From Cudoniella acicularis (lineage: Eukaryota; Ascomycota; Leotiomycetes; Helotiales; Helotiaceae), in contig JAAMPI010000182.1 of the NCBI GenBank assembly GCA_013054445.1, forward strand, positions 1 to 54,622: a DNA stretch of 54,622 nucleotides, written 5' to 3'. Made by a program: the position numbers and the translations under genes. Below are positions 1-10,968 of the stretch, in pieces (positions within the stretch are counted from its first letter, which is position 1; each line of letters starts with the position of its first letter). The notes below the pieces were generated by a model. It was not told the DNA's origin and ran no database searches. It saw nothing but the letters and a program-made list of their open reading frames with translations.

Positions 1-1392
1 TCATGGCACTAGTAATTGCCTGGAAGACCATGATGAGAACCGCTACAACTCCTCCTTTACCAAGAATCGTGTACGCAACATAGGGCATCGAAAGCGCATT
101 GTTGATGTCTGCAGCGCTCATTGGATCGGGATAAGTTGGCCTGCTGATGTTAGTAAAAGTTTTATGGAAAACTCAAATGAACTTGGACGGTTTTACCAGA
201 AAGGAGTGTGTTCAAGCGCAGCCGCAGCCAAACCATATGTTGTAGAGATACAAAATGGAATAGTAAACTGTCATTCGTAAGTCGGTTTCTCACAAAAAAG
301 TACTCACCAGGGAAACCTACCCAGCAAAGTGATCCCAGCAGATACCCAGCAACAGTGGATTTAGGATCTGCTGCGATTGCCTTTTGGAACAACTGCGAGT
401 CCACCGTTGCAGAAAATCCACCCCCAAGAAATATCAACCCAATCATTCCTCCCTCGACACTCTTCATGGTCAAGAGTTCTCCCCCTTCGTTCCCTGCAAC
501 AGGCCTTATATCTGCGGCAGCTTTCAACAACTCCCACATTCTACCGGGGGAGCCCACAGCATCTGAAGTTGCGTACATGACGAACATCGAGGTAAGCATA
601 ATCACGAAGATTATGACCGTGTGGACTATTTCTAAGTCAGACAAGACTCTCCCCTGAAGAATGCGTTAAAATTACCCCATTCTGTCAAAAACGTAGCTTT
701 GATACCCCCGAAATGCGTATAGATGCAAACTCCAATCGGAAATAGAAAGCACACTGCCACTTTATGCATTCCCGTAACGAGATTGAACAGATCTGCTCCT
801 CCGACCAATAAATTGACGGCTATGAAGATCTGGTAAATCAAAGAATAAATTGCGAGCACGATGTGTCCTGAAGCCCCATATCGATGTTTGACGAGCTCGA
901 GGAAGGTGTGGGCGTTCGGAGCTTTTCTTTTCAGTTCGATTGCGAGCACGGCAAAAGTTAAAATGGGCACTGAACAACCTGCACCATACCTATTTGAAAT
1001 GCAAAATTAACTTTAATTCCTACAACATATTCTTTGGTGATAATTTCATACCAGAAAGCAGCCGAGACACCATAAAGATACCCAAATGTCGTCGAAGTAA
1101 GGAGTGTCGCACTGAGGGTCCACGACGAGACTACCGAAGATGCGATTAAGCCAGTGCGGATGGATCGCTTTGCCGTCAAGTACATCTCAGAATCTTGGAC
1201 CTCAGAAAAATATCTCTTTAAAGCAAAAGAAGTTGCAGTCATCAAGAGGGCAAATATTCCGCCTATTTTCAAGATCAGTAAATAGATCATCTTTTCAGAA
1301 AAGGTCAAATATAAGATCTTACCCAATCCAATTACTAGCCCATATCCAACTCCTTGATCGAAAATAGGAAAAAGTTGCTTAGTCGTCGTCAT
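1..1392 (-). CDS. DUR3-like urea/polyamine transporter (SSS family), 3' end cut by window edge
   Basis: Plasma-membrane sodium/solute-symporter-family protein. The DUR3 subfamily takes up urea (and polyamines in yeast) by proton symport. Visible hallmarks: N-terminal QGVGYGLVIGLG, GLIASSVVSSWTLSATLL, the FWYGAGCSVPILTFAVLAIE helix, KRKAPNAHTFLE and GGIKATFLTEW. Exons on the minus strand: 1392-1323, 1262-1052, 989-676, 631-321, 267-197 and 140 to beyond base 1. All junctions are GT-AG and keep the frame. The first intron (1263-1322) is exactly 60 nt without a stop, so an unspliced message would stay open. The start is the ATG at 1392, just before the conserved QGVGYG. The last visible exon encodes PTYPDPMSAADINNAL, a typical DUR3 loop, and the C-terminal helices lie outside the window. 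Family assignment is firm. The exact substrate is not, because these fungi carry several paralogues. Confidence 0.9.
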
Positions 1393-2213
1393 TTTTGCCC
1401 GACTTGAAAGTCAACAACTTCATGAAGGCTTCGGCAGGTCAAGTGTGCACTGTCTCAGATTCAACATCCGACAAGAGGAGCAGTTGCAAGCTATAAAAAT
1501 GGCCCTGTGTCCCGAAGAACCGGATTGACTTGCATCTCAGCCACCAGATTCCATCTTCGGAGTCATGACTTCCATACGCTGAGATATGTGTATTTTCTCC
1601 CCGACGAAAGACGTGCTTTTAGCCCGCTTGACACAATGGCATACCAAATTGTCGGCTCTAACATTGGCAACACGTCTAGAACTTGCAGAGGAATCACCCG
1701 ATAAATTGGAAAGATGGGGGTGGTTAGGAATGAAAACGAGATTTAATTTAACGGTAGTTGTTGATGTTGCAGCTACCCCTGAAATCGGAAGTACTGCCGA
1801 AGCGACGAATTGACCAATGGCGTGTCCAAGCAAGGCCCTAAGCGAGGAAAACGCCCCCCTTTTCGTTGCCGAATCGGGGTTGACATGTGGTGAGACAGTG
1901 GAGGCCAGTGACGCGATCTGTTAGCACGATTAGATAGCCCACTTTTGAAGTCGCAACATCGCAAGAAACGTCAACAACGAATCAACGATACAAACCGAAG
2001 AAAGTTGGGCTAGAAAGTTAATCAAGTGAGGTTATTCCCGCGTGTTTCGCTTTGCCGTTCCATGGTCCCGGGAGCGGAGATAAAAAGAAATTCACATGCA
2101 GCAAAGAACTCGTACCTGAATCCGTGCCTGAGCTTGCTCAACAGCTTCAAATATTTTTCTCCCCTCTCCAAATTTTCCGCTTTTCCAAACTGACCAGTTC
2201 TCATCTTGCCAAA
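1393..2213. other. Intergenic, divergent promoter region
   Basis: This 821-bp stretch separates the diverging transporter and acyl-CoA dehydrogenase-like genes, so it should hold both promoters. Short ORFs at 1537-1833 (minus) and 1586-1813 (plus) overlap each other and resemble nothing I recognise. I see no RNA gene or repeat. Confidence 0.6.
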
Positions 2214-3813
2214 ATGCAGTCCTTCAAAGGCGAACAAGCCCGCGCAAAAGCGACTCTTCGCTGGTCGACCCTCCCCAAACCCTCTAGCCCCTCAGATTGG
2301 ATATCGCGCGCGGCAGAAGTCTCCTCAATCCTTAAAATCGACGCGGCAGAGCGTGATGCCGCAGCCAAAAGTCCCTTCGCAGAAGTCAAACTCCTCAAAG
2401 ATGCAGGACTTGTGAACCTTCTTGGTCCGCGAGAATTTGGTGGTGGTGGTGAGACGTGGCAGACAAGTTACAAAGTCACGACGGAAGTCGCAAAGGCGGA
2501 TGGAAGTATCGCTCATTTGCTTGGAAATCATTATTCTTGGTACGAAAAGAGGAGTACGAGTTTGGGGAAAGGGAACTTGGGCTAATGTTGTGGGCAGGTT
2601 TTGGAGTAGTCAGATTTTAGGGACGAAGAAACAGGCGGCGAGATGGTTGAGGGAGTTTACGGAGGGGAATTATTACCTTGGGGGAGCCGTGAATCCACGA
2701 AATGCGGATATGACTGCGGTTGATGGCGGTGATGAGCTCATTTTTAATGGGGATAAGTTCTTTTCAACCGGTACACTTAGGAAACTTTCTTGAGCGAATT
2801 TGGCAGTCTGGTAGCTTGCTGACCTCTGAACAGGTGGTGTGATCAGCGATGTCACAGTCCTCGAAGGTGTACTTCAAGACGGATCAGGACTTCATGCTTT
2901 TGCATTCGTCCGGACAAACCATCCAGGAATCAGTTTTAAAGGCGATTGGGATGTAATTGGACAGCGACTCACTGTATATCCTCAATTGTTCCATTTCAGC
3001 AACGGCATTATTGACTGCATCCTAGGAATCTGGAGGCTGCGTCATAAAAGACGTTCGCGTGCCCTGGGATCAGATCGGTGGATTCGTAGACAAGAAACTT
3101 ACACCCCGAGATGCATACAACGACTTCATTCTTCCACCCGTCCAACTACAATTTGCAGCCGTGCATCTTGGTGTTGCGATTGGAGCTCTTGAGGCGGCGC
3201 AGGAGTATACGAGAACAATTACTCATGCCTGGCCTTATGGCGGGGATGACAAGGCGAAGGCGACTGAAGAATGGGTGAGATGCTATATACAGTATTGCGA
3301 AGATAGCTAATGGAGAATATTAGTATATCCTTGAAGGTTATGGAAGACTCCAAACCAAATTGTGGGCTGCTGAAGCGCTCATTGATCGAACTGGTGAACA
3401 GATTTCAAAGTTGATCCATGCGCCGAGGGAGGATTTTACATTCGAGCAAAGAGGAGAGGTTGCTGTTCGTAAGTGATGCCATTGAAAAGTCCCACCACTT
3501 GAGAACCGAGAAAACCGAACTGACCGAAATATAAAATCAGAGGTCGCGGCATCGAAAGCAAATGCTATCGAGGTAGGCCTCGAGGTTTGCTCGAAAATCT
3601 TTGAGCTTGTCGGTGCCCGTGGAAGCCTGAGCAAATATTCGTTTGATAGATTCTGGCGCAATACTAGAGGTATGAAACTTTGAATCTTGGAATTAGATGC
3701 GTTGCTAATATTTGGTAGTTCATAGTTTGCATGATCCACCCTCGTATAAGCTTCGAGAAGTTGGAGTCTGGAGTTTATTGAAGCAAGCCCCGGAACCATC
3801 TTGGTATACATAG
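2214..3813 (+). CDS. Acyl-CoA dehydrogenase-fold flavoprotein, DszC/SfnB-like (desulfurizing-enzyme family)
   Basis: Seven exons (2214-2539, 2598-2770, 2834-2973, 3026-3274, 3324-3468, 3541-3669, 3719-3813) with GT-AG introns of 49-72 nt join in frame into a 418-residue protein, a normal length for the family. The start ATG follows CCAAA, a good fungal start context. Recognisable segments are GPREFGGGGETWQTSYKV, EVAKADGSIAHLLGNHY (flavin/substrate pocket side), GDWDVIGQRLTESGG, KDVRVPWDQIGG and the C-terminal HDPPSYKLREVG ending in EPSWYT. Relatives include bacterial DszC/TdsC (dibenzothiophene monooxygenase) and SfnB/SfnC, flavin-dependent monooxygenases built on the acyl-CoA dehydrogenase fold. 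An oxygenase role on a sulfur- or nitrogen-containing substrate is therefore more likely than fatty-acid oxidation. The real substrate is unknown. No break is seen. Confidence 0.88.
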
Positions 3814-4326
3814 GGAAAAGTTTGCGAAGTGAAAAATATGGTTGATCGGATGTATCTGTAAATAAATAAAAGTTCAAATGCGCAATATCAAAGAATTTAA
3901 ATGCAAAGATATGAAGAGTGACAAGTCTCCATTTCATTTTCCTTCGATCCGAGTCCGTGTAACAATGTCGCTCTTATCACTTGAAAATAAAGACGAAGGT
4001 AAGTGAGCAGGTAAGTCAAAAAGAGTATACGATACGGAGCAAGAATGGAGTAATTCTTGACCTAGTAGCTTAAGGATGCAAAGAGAGGCTACTATGGCCC
4101 CGGATTCCTTTGAAGTTGCATCGCTGGTCTTTCTGTATCAACACGCCTCTATTATTTCGCGAGGAGGGATCACCCCCATCTTTAAAGCTTCCCAAGATCC
4201 ACATTCACATTGATCACGGCATCCAGCCTATTTATTGCGTCATTTATAAAGTACTCAGACCTACTAAATTATAAGAGCAAAAACTCTCCCGATAATTGGC
4301 ACATTTCAAACTCCATGGCCTTCATT
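3814..4326. other. Intergenic, nothing recognised
   Basis: This 513-bp gap lies between two plus-strand genes. It should contain the 3' untranslated region of the flavoprotein gene and the carbonic anhydrase promoter. An antisense ORF at 3338-3937 only shadows the upstream gene. Confidence 0.5.
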
Positions 4327-5009
4327 ATGTCGGCCGCAAGCGAATTCGAAGCCGCCAACGCTAGATACGCAGCTGACTTTAAGAAAGGAGATCTTGCTCT
4401 ACCTCCCGCAAGGTAAACATCTAACTATATATATTTATTCGAATTGTCAATTTTCTGAGATGAAATAGAAAGGTAGCAGTTTTGGCATGTATGGATGCGC
4501 GATTAGGTAAGTACTGCAATGGAAAAGGGGAAGACTATTTACTAACGGTTTTTATAGATCCAGCTCGCGCACTGGGACTTGAAGAAGGAGATGCGCATGT
4601 GATACGGAATGCGGGTGGCCGAGCAGTCGATGCTCTGAGAAGTTTGGTGATTTCGCAGCAATTACTTGGAACGAGAGAGATAATTATACTGCACCACGTA
4701 TTTACCCCCTTCTCCCTTGAAAGAAATCGCTAGCTAATAGACGAAACTTCAAAGACTGACTGCGGCATGCTCACATTCACGGATGATGTTATCAGGGAGA
4801 AAATCAAGAATGACTTGAAAGAGAACGCAGATCACATAGCTTTCCTGCCGTTCAAGAATTTGAGACAGAGTGTCTTGGATGATGTTAAGTTGATAGAGGA
4901 TAGTAAGTTGTTGTTGGATGTGCCGGTTACGGGGTATATTTATGATATTAAGAGTGGGAAGATTGAGAAGGTCCGGAGGGGGACGGAGACGCTGACGCAT
5001 GGCGCGTGA
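4327..5009 (+). CDS. Beta-carbonic anhydrase (short fungal class)
   Basis: Reversible hydration of CO2 to bicarbonate, with zinc held by two Cys and one His. Four exons (4327-4412, 4469-4506, 4558-4697, 4755-5009) with introns of 51-57 nt join in frame into 172 residues. Zinc and active-site motifs are visible: CMDARLDP (C-x-D-x-R, residues about 36-40) split by intron 2, and HHTDCGM (H-x-x-C) created exactly by splicing intron 3. [16 protein letters not shown] between them is the conserved dimer-side segment. The ATG at 4327 ([15 protein letters not shown]) is preferred over the in-frame ATG at 4315, because small fungal members usually begin with a similar helix, but either is possible. The length fits the short beta-class enzymes without an organelle-targeting extension, so a cytosolic location is inferred. 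Confidence 0.92.
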
Positions 5010-5701
5010 AAAGTGTAAGAGGTATGGGAGATTCATAAAGCGTTTGAGGACTTTCGTATTCAATACGTTGCGACTTTTTAATCGAAGCGTTGTGGTTTTG
5101 GCACTGGGTTATTATAGCGCATTCGGTGGCTGTGGCGCGCCAAAATAGAGGGCTCTTCAGCGCCTCACCCACTGTAGCGCACTCGCTCCATTCCTTCGAC
5201 AGCGAAGCGGTCGCTGTCGCAAAACACTTGACATCAATTAAATAACCACGAATACAAATAAGAAACTAAATATACAAAATGGGAACGAGGGCACATAATT
5301 CCACTTTTTTGTATCCTAAATAATATTATACATCAGTATGGTGTTTTTTTCTTTGAAGTGTTGTAGATGACTTCCTAATACAGACCCGGAAGCGATCCCA
5401 GTTTGCAGCGCATCCATTCGCTGTAGCGACTTGCCCACCGAAGCGCCGCCTTTTGAGTCCAGAGTGTCTCCTCCTTTTGGTAATCTTACATTAAAAATCA
5501 TCTCGGGATCAGTTCTCGTTTGCTGATTAGACTGAAGTCTCGAAGGGTAGGAGCCAGAACTTCAGTTGTCAACGTGCTGTAGAGTGATTAACCGGCTACC
5601 GGCAAGGGGCATCCATCCGAGCCAGAAGGGAGTTGAGAAAGTCAGACCTATCCAGTCAGTTACAAGGTGCTCGCTCTAAACATCTGTGTCGTACTACCGC
5701 T
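5010..5701. other. Intergenic with a strong hairpin
   Basis: This 692-bp gap between the carbonic anhydrase gene and the PTH11-like pseudogene has no convincing ORF. It contains a GC-rich patch (about 5100-5225) with repeated TGTAGCG/AGCGC words and one perfect hairpin listed separately. Confidence 0.5.
5197..5219. repeat. Perfect 9-bp inverted repeat with 5-nt loop
   Basis: CGACAGCGA at 5197-5205 and TCGCTGTCG at 5211-5219 are exact reverse complements around AGCGG. It sits about 190 bp after the carbonic anhydrase stop, so it could shape the 3' end of that transcript or be part of a decayed element. Its function is unknown. Confidence 0.75.
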
Positions 5702-6891
5702 CTAATCCCGAAGGCTGTTCGGTATCATGGTGCTGGTCTTGCACTGCAGTTTGCCCACTTTTATATCCTCATCCGACTCGGCAGCAACAGCGAAATTCCT
5801 AGCCCTCCATATGCCCTTCTGCGAATTATTTGAGTCGTCATCATGATGCCCTTGTCGTTCGTCTAATGGAAGTTCCAACACTGATCCCGTATGTTTGCTC
5901 GATAGGGCTGCTTTGCTGGTCAGTTTGAAAACCGAGTGAGAGTTGTTTTCAGTAGATCGCGACCTGGTGCTTTTGAAGACTTTGTGGAAGAGGAGTCGCA
6001 ATGTGGGGATGCAAGCTGCGACAGTGACCAGGTTTTGTTCAACACTGTGGTTTCGATGTTAGATTTGATACAAGTGCAGTCGGATTTGAGCCAGGAAAAC
6101 TCGGGTGAAAATCACTCACAGTCCCCAAAGAACCAATGGAACTACGTTGAAAACTGTGGGTTGTCAGTATTTGGTTGGTAGAATGAGATGACTGCACTCA
6201 AACAGGTGCTGGGGACTGATGAGTTCCATAACTTTTCCGAGGGATTGCACATCAAGAAGGCGATGAGGACTGGAACTATTGCAAATAGGGCTTGCAAGGT
6301 GACGAGGAGATATAGACATCGCGATCGCCGCACGTTGGGGTCGAGGAGACGGTTGGCGGGGATCGCGATGGAAACGTTCGGAAAGCTGAAGGCGCCTAGA
6401 TGTATATTAGTTTGGAGAAGTTTTTGTGCGGGAATTGGTATTGTCCCGACCAATATTGAAAGCCGGCTATACATTAGCACCGTGGTTTCACAATCGTAGT
6501 CTGTGATATGAGATACATACGATATCCCAGTATTTGCCATTTAGCTGTCAGAACTAGTCATGCCTCTCCGTACTCAGCAAGTACTGCTGCTGTGTGTCGA
6601 CCCAGACCAAGGGTTACCGAGCAATGAACGAAGGCCGCAGCTATGATACTGAAGGCCTTTCGAGATACGTCAGTCTTTCCTTATTTTTACTCTCGGTGAT
6701 TGAGTGCGGAATGTTTGCTTACCACAGACAAAAAAAATGAAGAAGTCATCCCAGTCAATTACTTTGACGATTTGCGCACGAGAAAACAGCTTGAGGGCTA
6801 CAGTGGCAATGGCGATGCCAGTGAACACCCACGCCACGACAATGATTTCTGTCGATCGATTCTCACTCAAATCCACGGCTTGAGAAGCCAT
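5702..6891 (-). pseudogene. PTH11-like integral membrane (rhodopsin-domain) protein, broken
   Basis: Fungal PTH11-type proteins are seven-helix plasma-membrane receptors with a conserved rhodopsin domain. The first exon starts at 6891 (MASQAVDLSENRS) and includes the first helix and DWDDFFIFF. Next come the third-helix segment VHCSVTLGLGRHT, then AKWQILGY, FPNVSIAI, NRLLDPNVRRSR, the helix LYLLVTLQALFAIVPVLIAF, CNPSEKLWNSSVP, VEQNLVTVAACIPTLR and a polar tail ending at 5702. Two things suggest it is dead. An in-frame TGA at 6558-6560 falls between AEYGEA and LVLTAKWQ, where an Arg codon is likely original (CGA to TGA). In addition, the usual stretch of about 60-70 residues (fourth and fifth helices) between CNPSEKLW and VEQNL is missing or reduced. 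Introns near 6490-6370, 6226-6150 and 6110-6030 are plausible, but the first intron boundary is ambiguous. A short, unusual functional isoform cannot be excluded. Confidence 0.72.
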
Positions 6892-8382
6892 TGTCAAGGA
6901 ATGGTTGATGAGAAAGTACGGAATTCTAAGGAGAAAGCGTGGAGTACAAATAAACCCCATGGTTCATACTGGAGTATACTTCCCCCATTTTAAGTCGTCG
7001 TTCTCTCACCAGATTTTGCTGGCCCCACCAAACACTTAAGGTTTTTAAACCACGGGCAAGAATGCATTTACCCCTAACAAGCAATAGGGAGTGAATACGA
7101 AGGGACCTTCTCGTTCCCCGGGACATCTGATAAAAAGACGATTTACTATCTTGGTAAGATCTTATGTCTAACAAATAGGAGCGTGCAAAACATCTGAAAA
7201 TTCAATTCGAGGAGAAATGCAAGAGATAATTGTCGTTGAACAGGCAACGAGAACTCTTCCTTTCGTTACAGAGTCTTTCTACATGCATCATCGACGTATC
7301 GTGAGAGTAGAATCGGGTAAAAGTGCGGGTCTGCTAGTGGATCCCAGGTAGGCAACGGGCTAACGGCTGTTAACCAGGAAGGTTTCAGTGGGTATCGGCA
7401 GGGTTATAGAGAGGGTATCTAGGTTATCCATGGGTATCCGTGTCGATACTTGTCAATTTTCAAACCTTTGTGCTTTCATCTTCCTCTGCCAAGTCTGCCC
7501 AGATGCAATGTCCACTATGTCACGACTATTTTTCAACATGTTGATTACTTGTCATCGCACATAGGCAGTTGGCTAGCTTACTCGGGGAATTACTTTATTA
7601 GAGTGTGCGGTGTGCACAATGTGGCATTATAGAGTAAGGATATTTTCATCGAGGAATGCGTAGCCGAAAAGAAGCCGAAAAGGAGAAAAACCATTGCCGA
7701 AAGGGTTCCGACACTGCCGAAGGATACAGGGAGGCACACTCTGATTGGCTCTCGGAATGTGTTATAGATATTCCGCGTCACCTAGCAAGACATTCGGAGA
7801 GTCGCCGAGTACCCGACCCTACCCGTGTCCAAATCTGCATAACGTCGAACTTCGTTCGAGGAATCTCATGTTCTCAACAAAGTCTGCAGCAGACGACGCG
7901 CACCATTTCAAGGGTCTCAAGGAGTCCGATTTCAACCGTCACTGAGTTCTTGGCCCGCTGTCAACCTGCACTCCACTTCTTGAAGCACGTTTCCGAACAA
8001 ATTGTGGGGTAGCCAGTGGATGAAGACCCGCTTTCCCTGACGATGGTTTGGTTTGCATTAATGCCCCAAGTGGACGCGTTAGAGCCGCAAATTCGCGACA
8101 GCGGCTTCTTGAGGCTACCGTCCTCCTCATGTCGACTCGTTTAAGCTCAAGATATCTAGGCAATCCTAACGACGGCATCCCACTGTTCCAAGTTTGGAAT
8201 CGTCCGGCCATGGCTACGCTTTTAGTTTCCCAAATTCCCAAAATAGGATAGTACTGTCGGTCGGGGTGTCAACAGTGCGATGTTTATCTCCTTGATTCCT
8301 TAGCCTTTATATATTTTTGTGTACAGCTACTGTTTATACTTCTGGTCATATTCTGTCACAACTTGTCAATCCCAACGACAAC
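6892..8382. other. Long intergenic stretch, no gene recognised
   Basis: About 1.5 kb between the pseudogenes of the receptor and the methyltransferase. ORFs at 7656-8012 (plus) and 7939-8241 (minus) overlap on opposite strands and have no recognisable domain. At 7390-7440 there is a degenerate run of alternating GGTATC and GGTTAT words spaced 8-12 bp apart. At 7661-7725 the word GCCGAA occurs four times. A TATA-like TTTATATATTTT lies at about 8306, some 75 bp before the methyltransferase start. Confidence 0.5.
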
Positions 8383-9638
8383 ATGACTTCTTCATCTGTG
8401 TCCTCGAAGCTGGAAAGCCTTGCAGCTGCAGGAGAAGCATACGAGAAAAATGAAGCTGGTTCACGAGAGGCCCTCATCGATCTCAGTGGCTTGCTCATTG
8501 CGACTCTAGAGATCCCGAGCGAATTTATACAACGGAGCTTCTGGGCAGAGGTAAGCATGGGGGCACGAGTAAACTCTTGCAAGAATTTTGCTAACTTTGA
8601 TAGCCTGCTATGTCCGCGCAATGCAAATTCGCCGCGGGTGTCCAGCCTTTTCAAGACCTAAAAGAAGCTGGTGATGCCGGACTCAGCCCTCAGGTATTGT
8701 CCGAGAAGACTGGAGTTGAAATTACTCTACTTCAACGATTGATGAGACATTTGACGACTATGTATCTCGTTACATATGAAAAGGGAGCGTTTCACGCAAC
8801 AACCCTGAGCAATGGCCTCCCTGAGCAAAATTACCAAGACAGTATCTCATTCTGCTATAATGTAGCAGGACCTTCATTCAACGGCTCCCCAGAGTATTTC
8901 AGGAAAACTGGATACAAGCAACCAACATCACTCACCGACGGACCATTTCAAGACGCCCACAAGACCCAGCTTCCATTCTTCGAATGGCTGGTTGCTACCC
9001 CACCACATCTCTCCAATTTTGACTTTTTCATGTCGGCATATCGTGCCGGCAAGGCGAATTAGGATGACCCTGGTTTCTACCCAGTGGCTGAGCGTTTGAT
9101 CCAAGGCTTCGACTCAACCTTCAGTGACGTCCTTCTTGTTGACGTCGGAGGTGGCAAGGCCCACGATCTCGTTCAGTTTGCAGCCTAATATACGTCTCGT
9201 CCTGGAAGAATTATCCTGCAAGACCGGGCACCAGTTATCGCCGGCGTGGTAGAAAAAAGCGAAGCGAAACATCCCTTCGAAGCGCAAGCCCACGATTTCT
9301 TTACGCCACAACCTGTCAAAGCCGCGCGTGCGTACTCGCTGCACTCAATTCTACATGACTGGGGAGATGAGGACGGCGTCAGGATATTGGAGAACTTGAA
9401 GCCGGCCCTGAAACCCGGGCATCCGAAAGCGCTCTTCAACGAGATTGTTTTATCTGGGGAGCATCCGACTCTTCCGGCCACATGAATGGATATGATGATG
9501 CTGGCCCATTTTGCAGTACGTGAGCGTACGGAGGCCGATTGGAAGGCTATTCTTGCGAGAGCGGGCTTGAAGGTCTGCAACATTTATAGGTATCCTGGGG
9601 TTGCTGAGAGTTTGATTGAGGCTGAGTTGGCGGAGTGA
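8383..9638 (+). pseudogene. O-methyltransferase (SAM-dependent, secondary-metabolism type), three internal stops
   Basis: Fungal class of plant-type O-methyltransferases, usually in secondary-metabolite clusters. Exons 8383-8550 and 8604-9638 (intron 8551-8603) keep one frame of 401 codons to the terminal TGA. The N-terminal dimerisation/winged-helix half (PQVLSEKTGVEITLLQRLMRH) and the SAM-binding half (DVLLVDVGGGKAHDLVQF, RIILQDRAPV, LHSILHDWGDEDGVRIL, ERTEADWKAILARAGL) are all present and collinear. The frame is interrupted by TAG at 9060-9062, TAA at 9186-9188 and TGA at 9483-9485. CAG, CAA and CGA respectively would be one transition away. The SAM loop also reads GGGKAHD where GGGxGHD is usual. 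No polyketide synthase or peptide synthetase is nearby, so any cluster has been lost or lies elsewhere. Inactivation appears recent, because everything apart from these codons is still readable. Confidence 0.88.
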
Positions 9639-10968
9639 GCTTCATCAAGGCCAGACAAAGACTTGTTTATACACTTCAATCACGAGGAAATGGATTGACT
9701 GTGTATTGAAATGTAACATTACTGTTCAATTAAATCCTGTTGCATCCTCATTTTCAAATCAAATGCAGCTGCTAAGCTGTCGTTGAAAGCTCCCCATTTC
9801 GCATCCAAGTCGAAAACCAAATAATTAAAGGCTATCTCTTTTCGTGAGAATTTCACCTTTTCCAATAGCATCTCCTTTATTCTTGCATATCGTTAAAATT
9901 GCGCAAATCACTCAAAACTCCCGTAGCCCGTCCATATAATAAAATTCCTTTGAATTCCCCGTAATACGCCTCCAAAGACCAGTGACGCATTCGAGCCACT
10001 CACGAGAAGAATAGAATTGCAAGAGTGGCGAGTATTTAAAAATAGAATCTAAGCGTGGCTAATTGAGGAGCAGGAAATTATTTTGTTGCATTTCGCAAGT
10101 TGTTCCTGCTACGGTTGGGAGTTTGCATCAGCTGAGAGTTTGCACCCGTTGAAAGTTTACAACCGTATAATTTGCAACCCTGTCCCATCCTCCTAGTATG
10201 AAATGTACCAGTACCGTTCATAACCCTGTTCCACCGCCCCTGGGAAGTGGGACAGTATAGGCTACTGAATAGACTAGTATAACGAATGGGTCAGTATAAT
10301 AGCTGGACCAGTATGACAAGTGGACCAGTATAAGGTAGGCAGGTAAATGGCTTAGTACTGGGTCTACAGTTGTACCAGTCTATACGTTATACTAATCCTA
10401 CTCAAGTTAATAAGATTTTTCAATCTTTAAATTCGCACTGGTCTAGACAAGGATTAAGAGGGATTTAGCTGGGCTTACGTGTTCGCGGACACTCGTACCA
10501 GTCCAGCCTATTTTAAGCACGTGATGCAAAAAGAGACTTGTTTAGGATTTACGGTTTAGTGGTCAGTATTATAGTGATATATAAAAGAAAATAAGGATTT
10601 ATTCTCGATTTATTAATTCGGCGTTTTACAGGCTATATCATGAACCTAGCTGAGATACGAAGTGTACCAGTACCGTTTGCCTGCCCATCCCTGCTATTTC
10701 TAGTACTTAGATATCGTAAGGTCCCTAAAGAATTCGAAATATAGGAATGTAGGGGTAGTCAATCTCTGCCTGCCAAAGGCTTAGTAATCCTTGGGGGCTT
10801 CTATTCTATACCTGCGTACTCGTGTTTTGAAACGAAGCCTGCTTTTATTTTCGAAAATATCATAAAATTTTAAAAGCAGTTCCTCAAACAGGCCCTCAAT
10901 TTCTTTGAAATAAAAAGCGCCGACCTTTCCTTAGCCCAGAATTGCAAATTGCAGCATCCTATCTAATT
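9639..10968. other. AT-rich intergenic stretch with repeats
   Basis: No coding potential is recognised. It contains a 17-bp degenerate tandem array (10288-10338) and two near-identical copies of a 22-bp sequence ending in TGTACCAGTACCGTT (10197-10218 and 10656-10677). It probably represents an old non-autonomous element or decayed insertion. Confidence 0.55.
10247..10338. repeat. Degenerate 17-bp tandem repeat (GGACCAGTATAANANNT-like)
   Basis: The word AGTAT recurs at 10254, 10276, 10293, 10310 and 10327, giving spacings of 22, 17, 17 and 17 bp. The last three units (GGGTCAGTATAATAGCT, GGACCAGTATGACAAGT, GGACCAGTATAAGGTAG) align over their whole length. Related CCAGT words continue to about 10505. 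Confidence 0.65.

Noticed and set aside
1537..1964. Overlapping minus ORFs and a plus ORF at 1586-1813
   Set aside because: They shadow each other within a divergent promoter region, and no motif is recognisable.
7390..7440. Alternating GGTATC/GGTTAT words considered as a telomere-like repeat
   Set aside because: Spacing is irregular (8-12 bp) and the unit does not match TTAGGG.
7656..8241. Overlapping ORFs on both strands
   Set aside because: They overlap on opposite strands, have no domain and no convincing splice structure.
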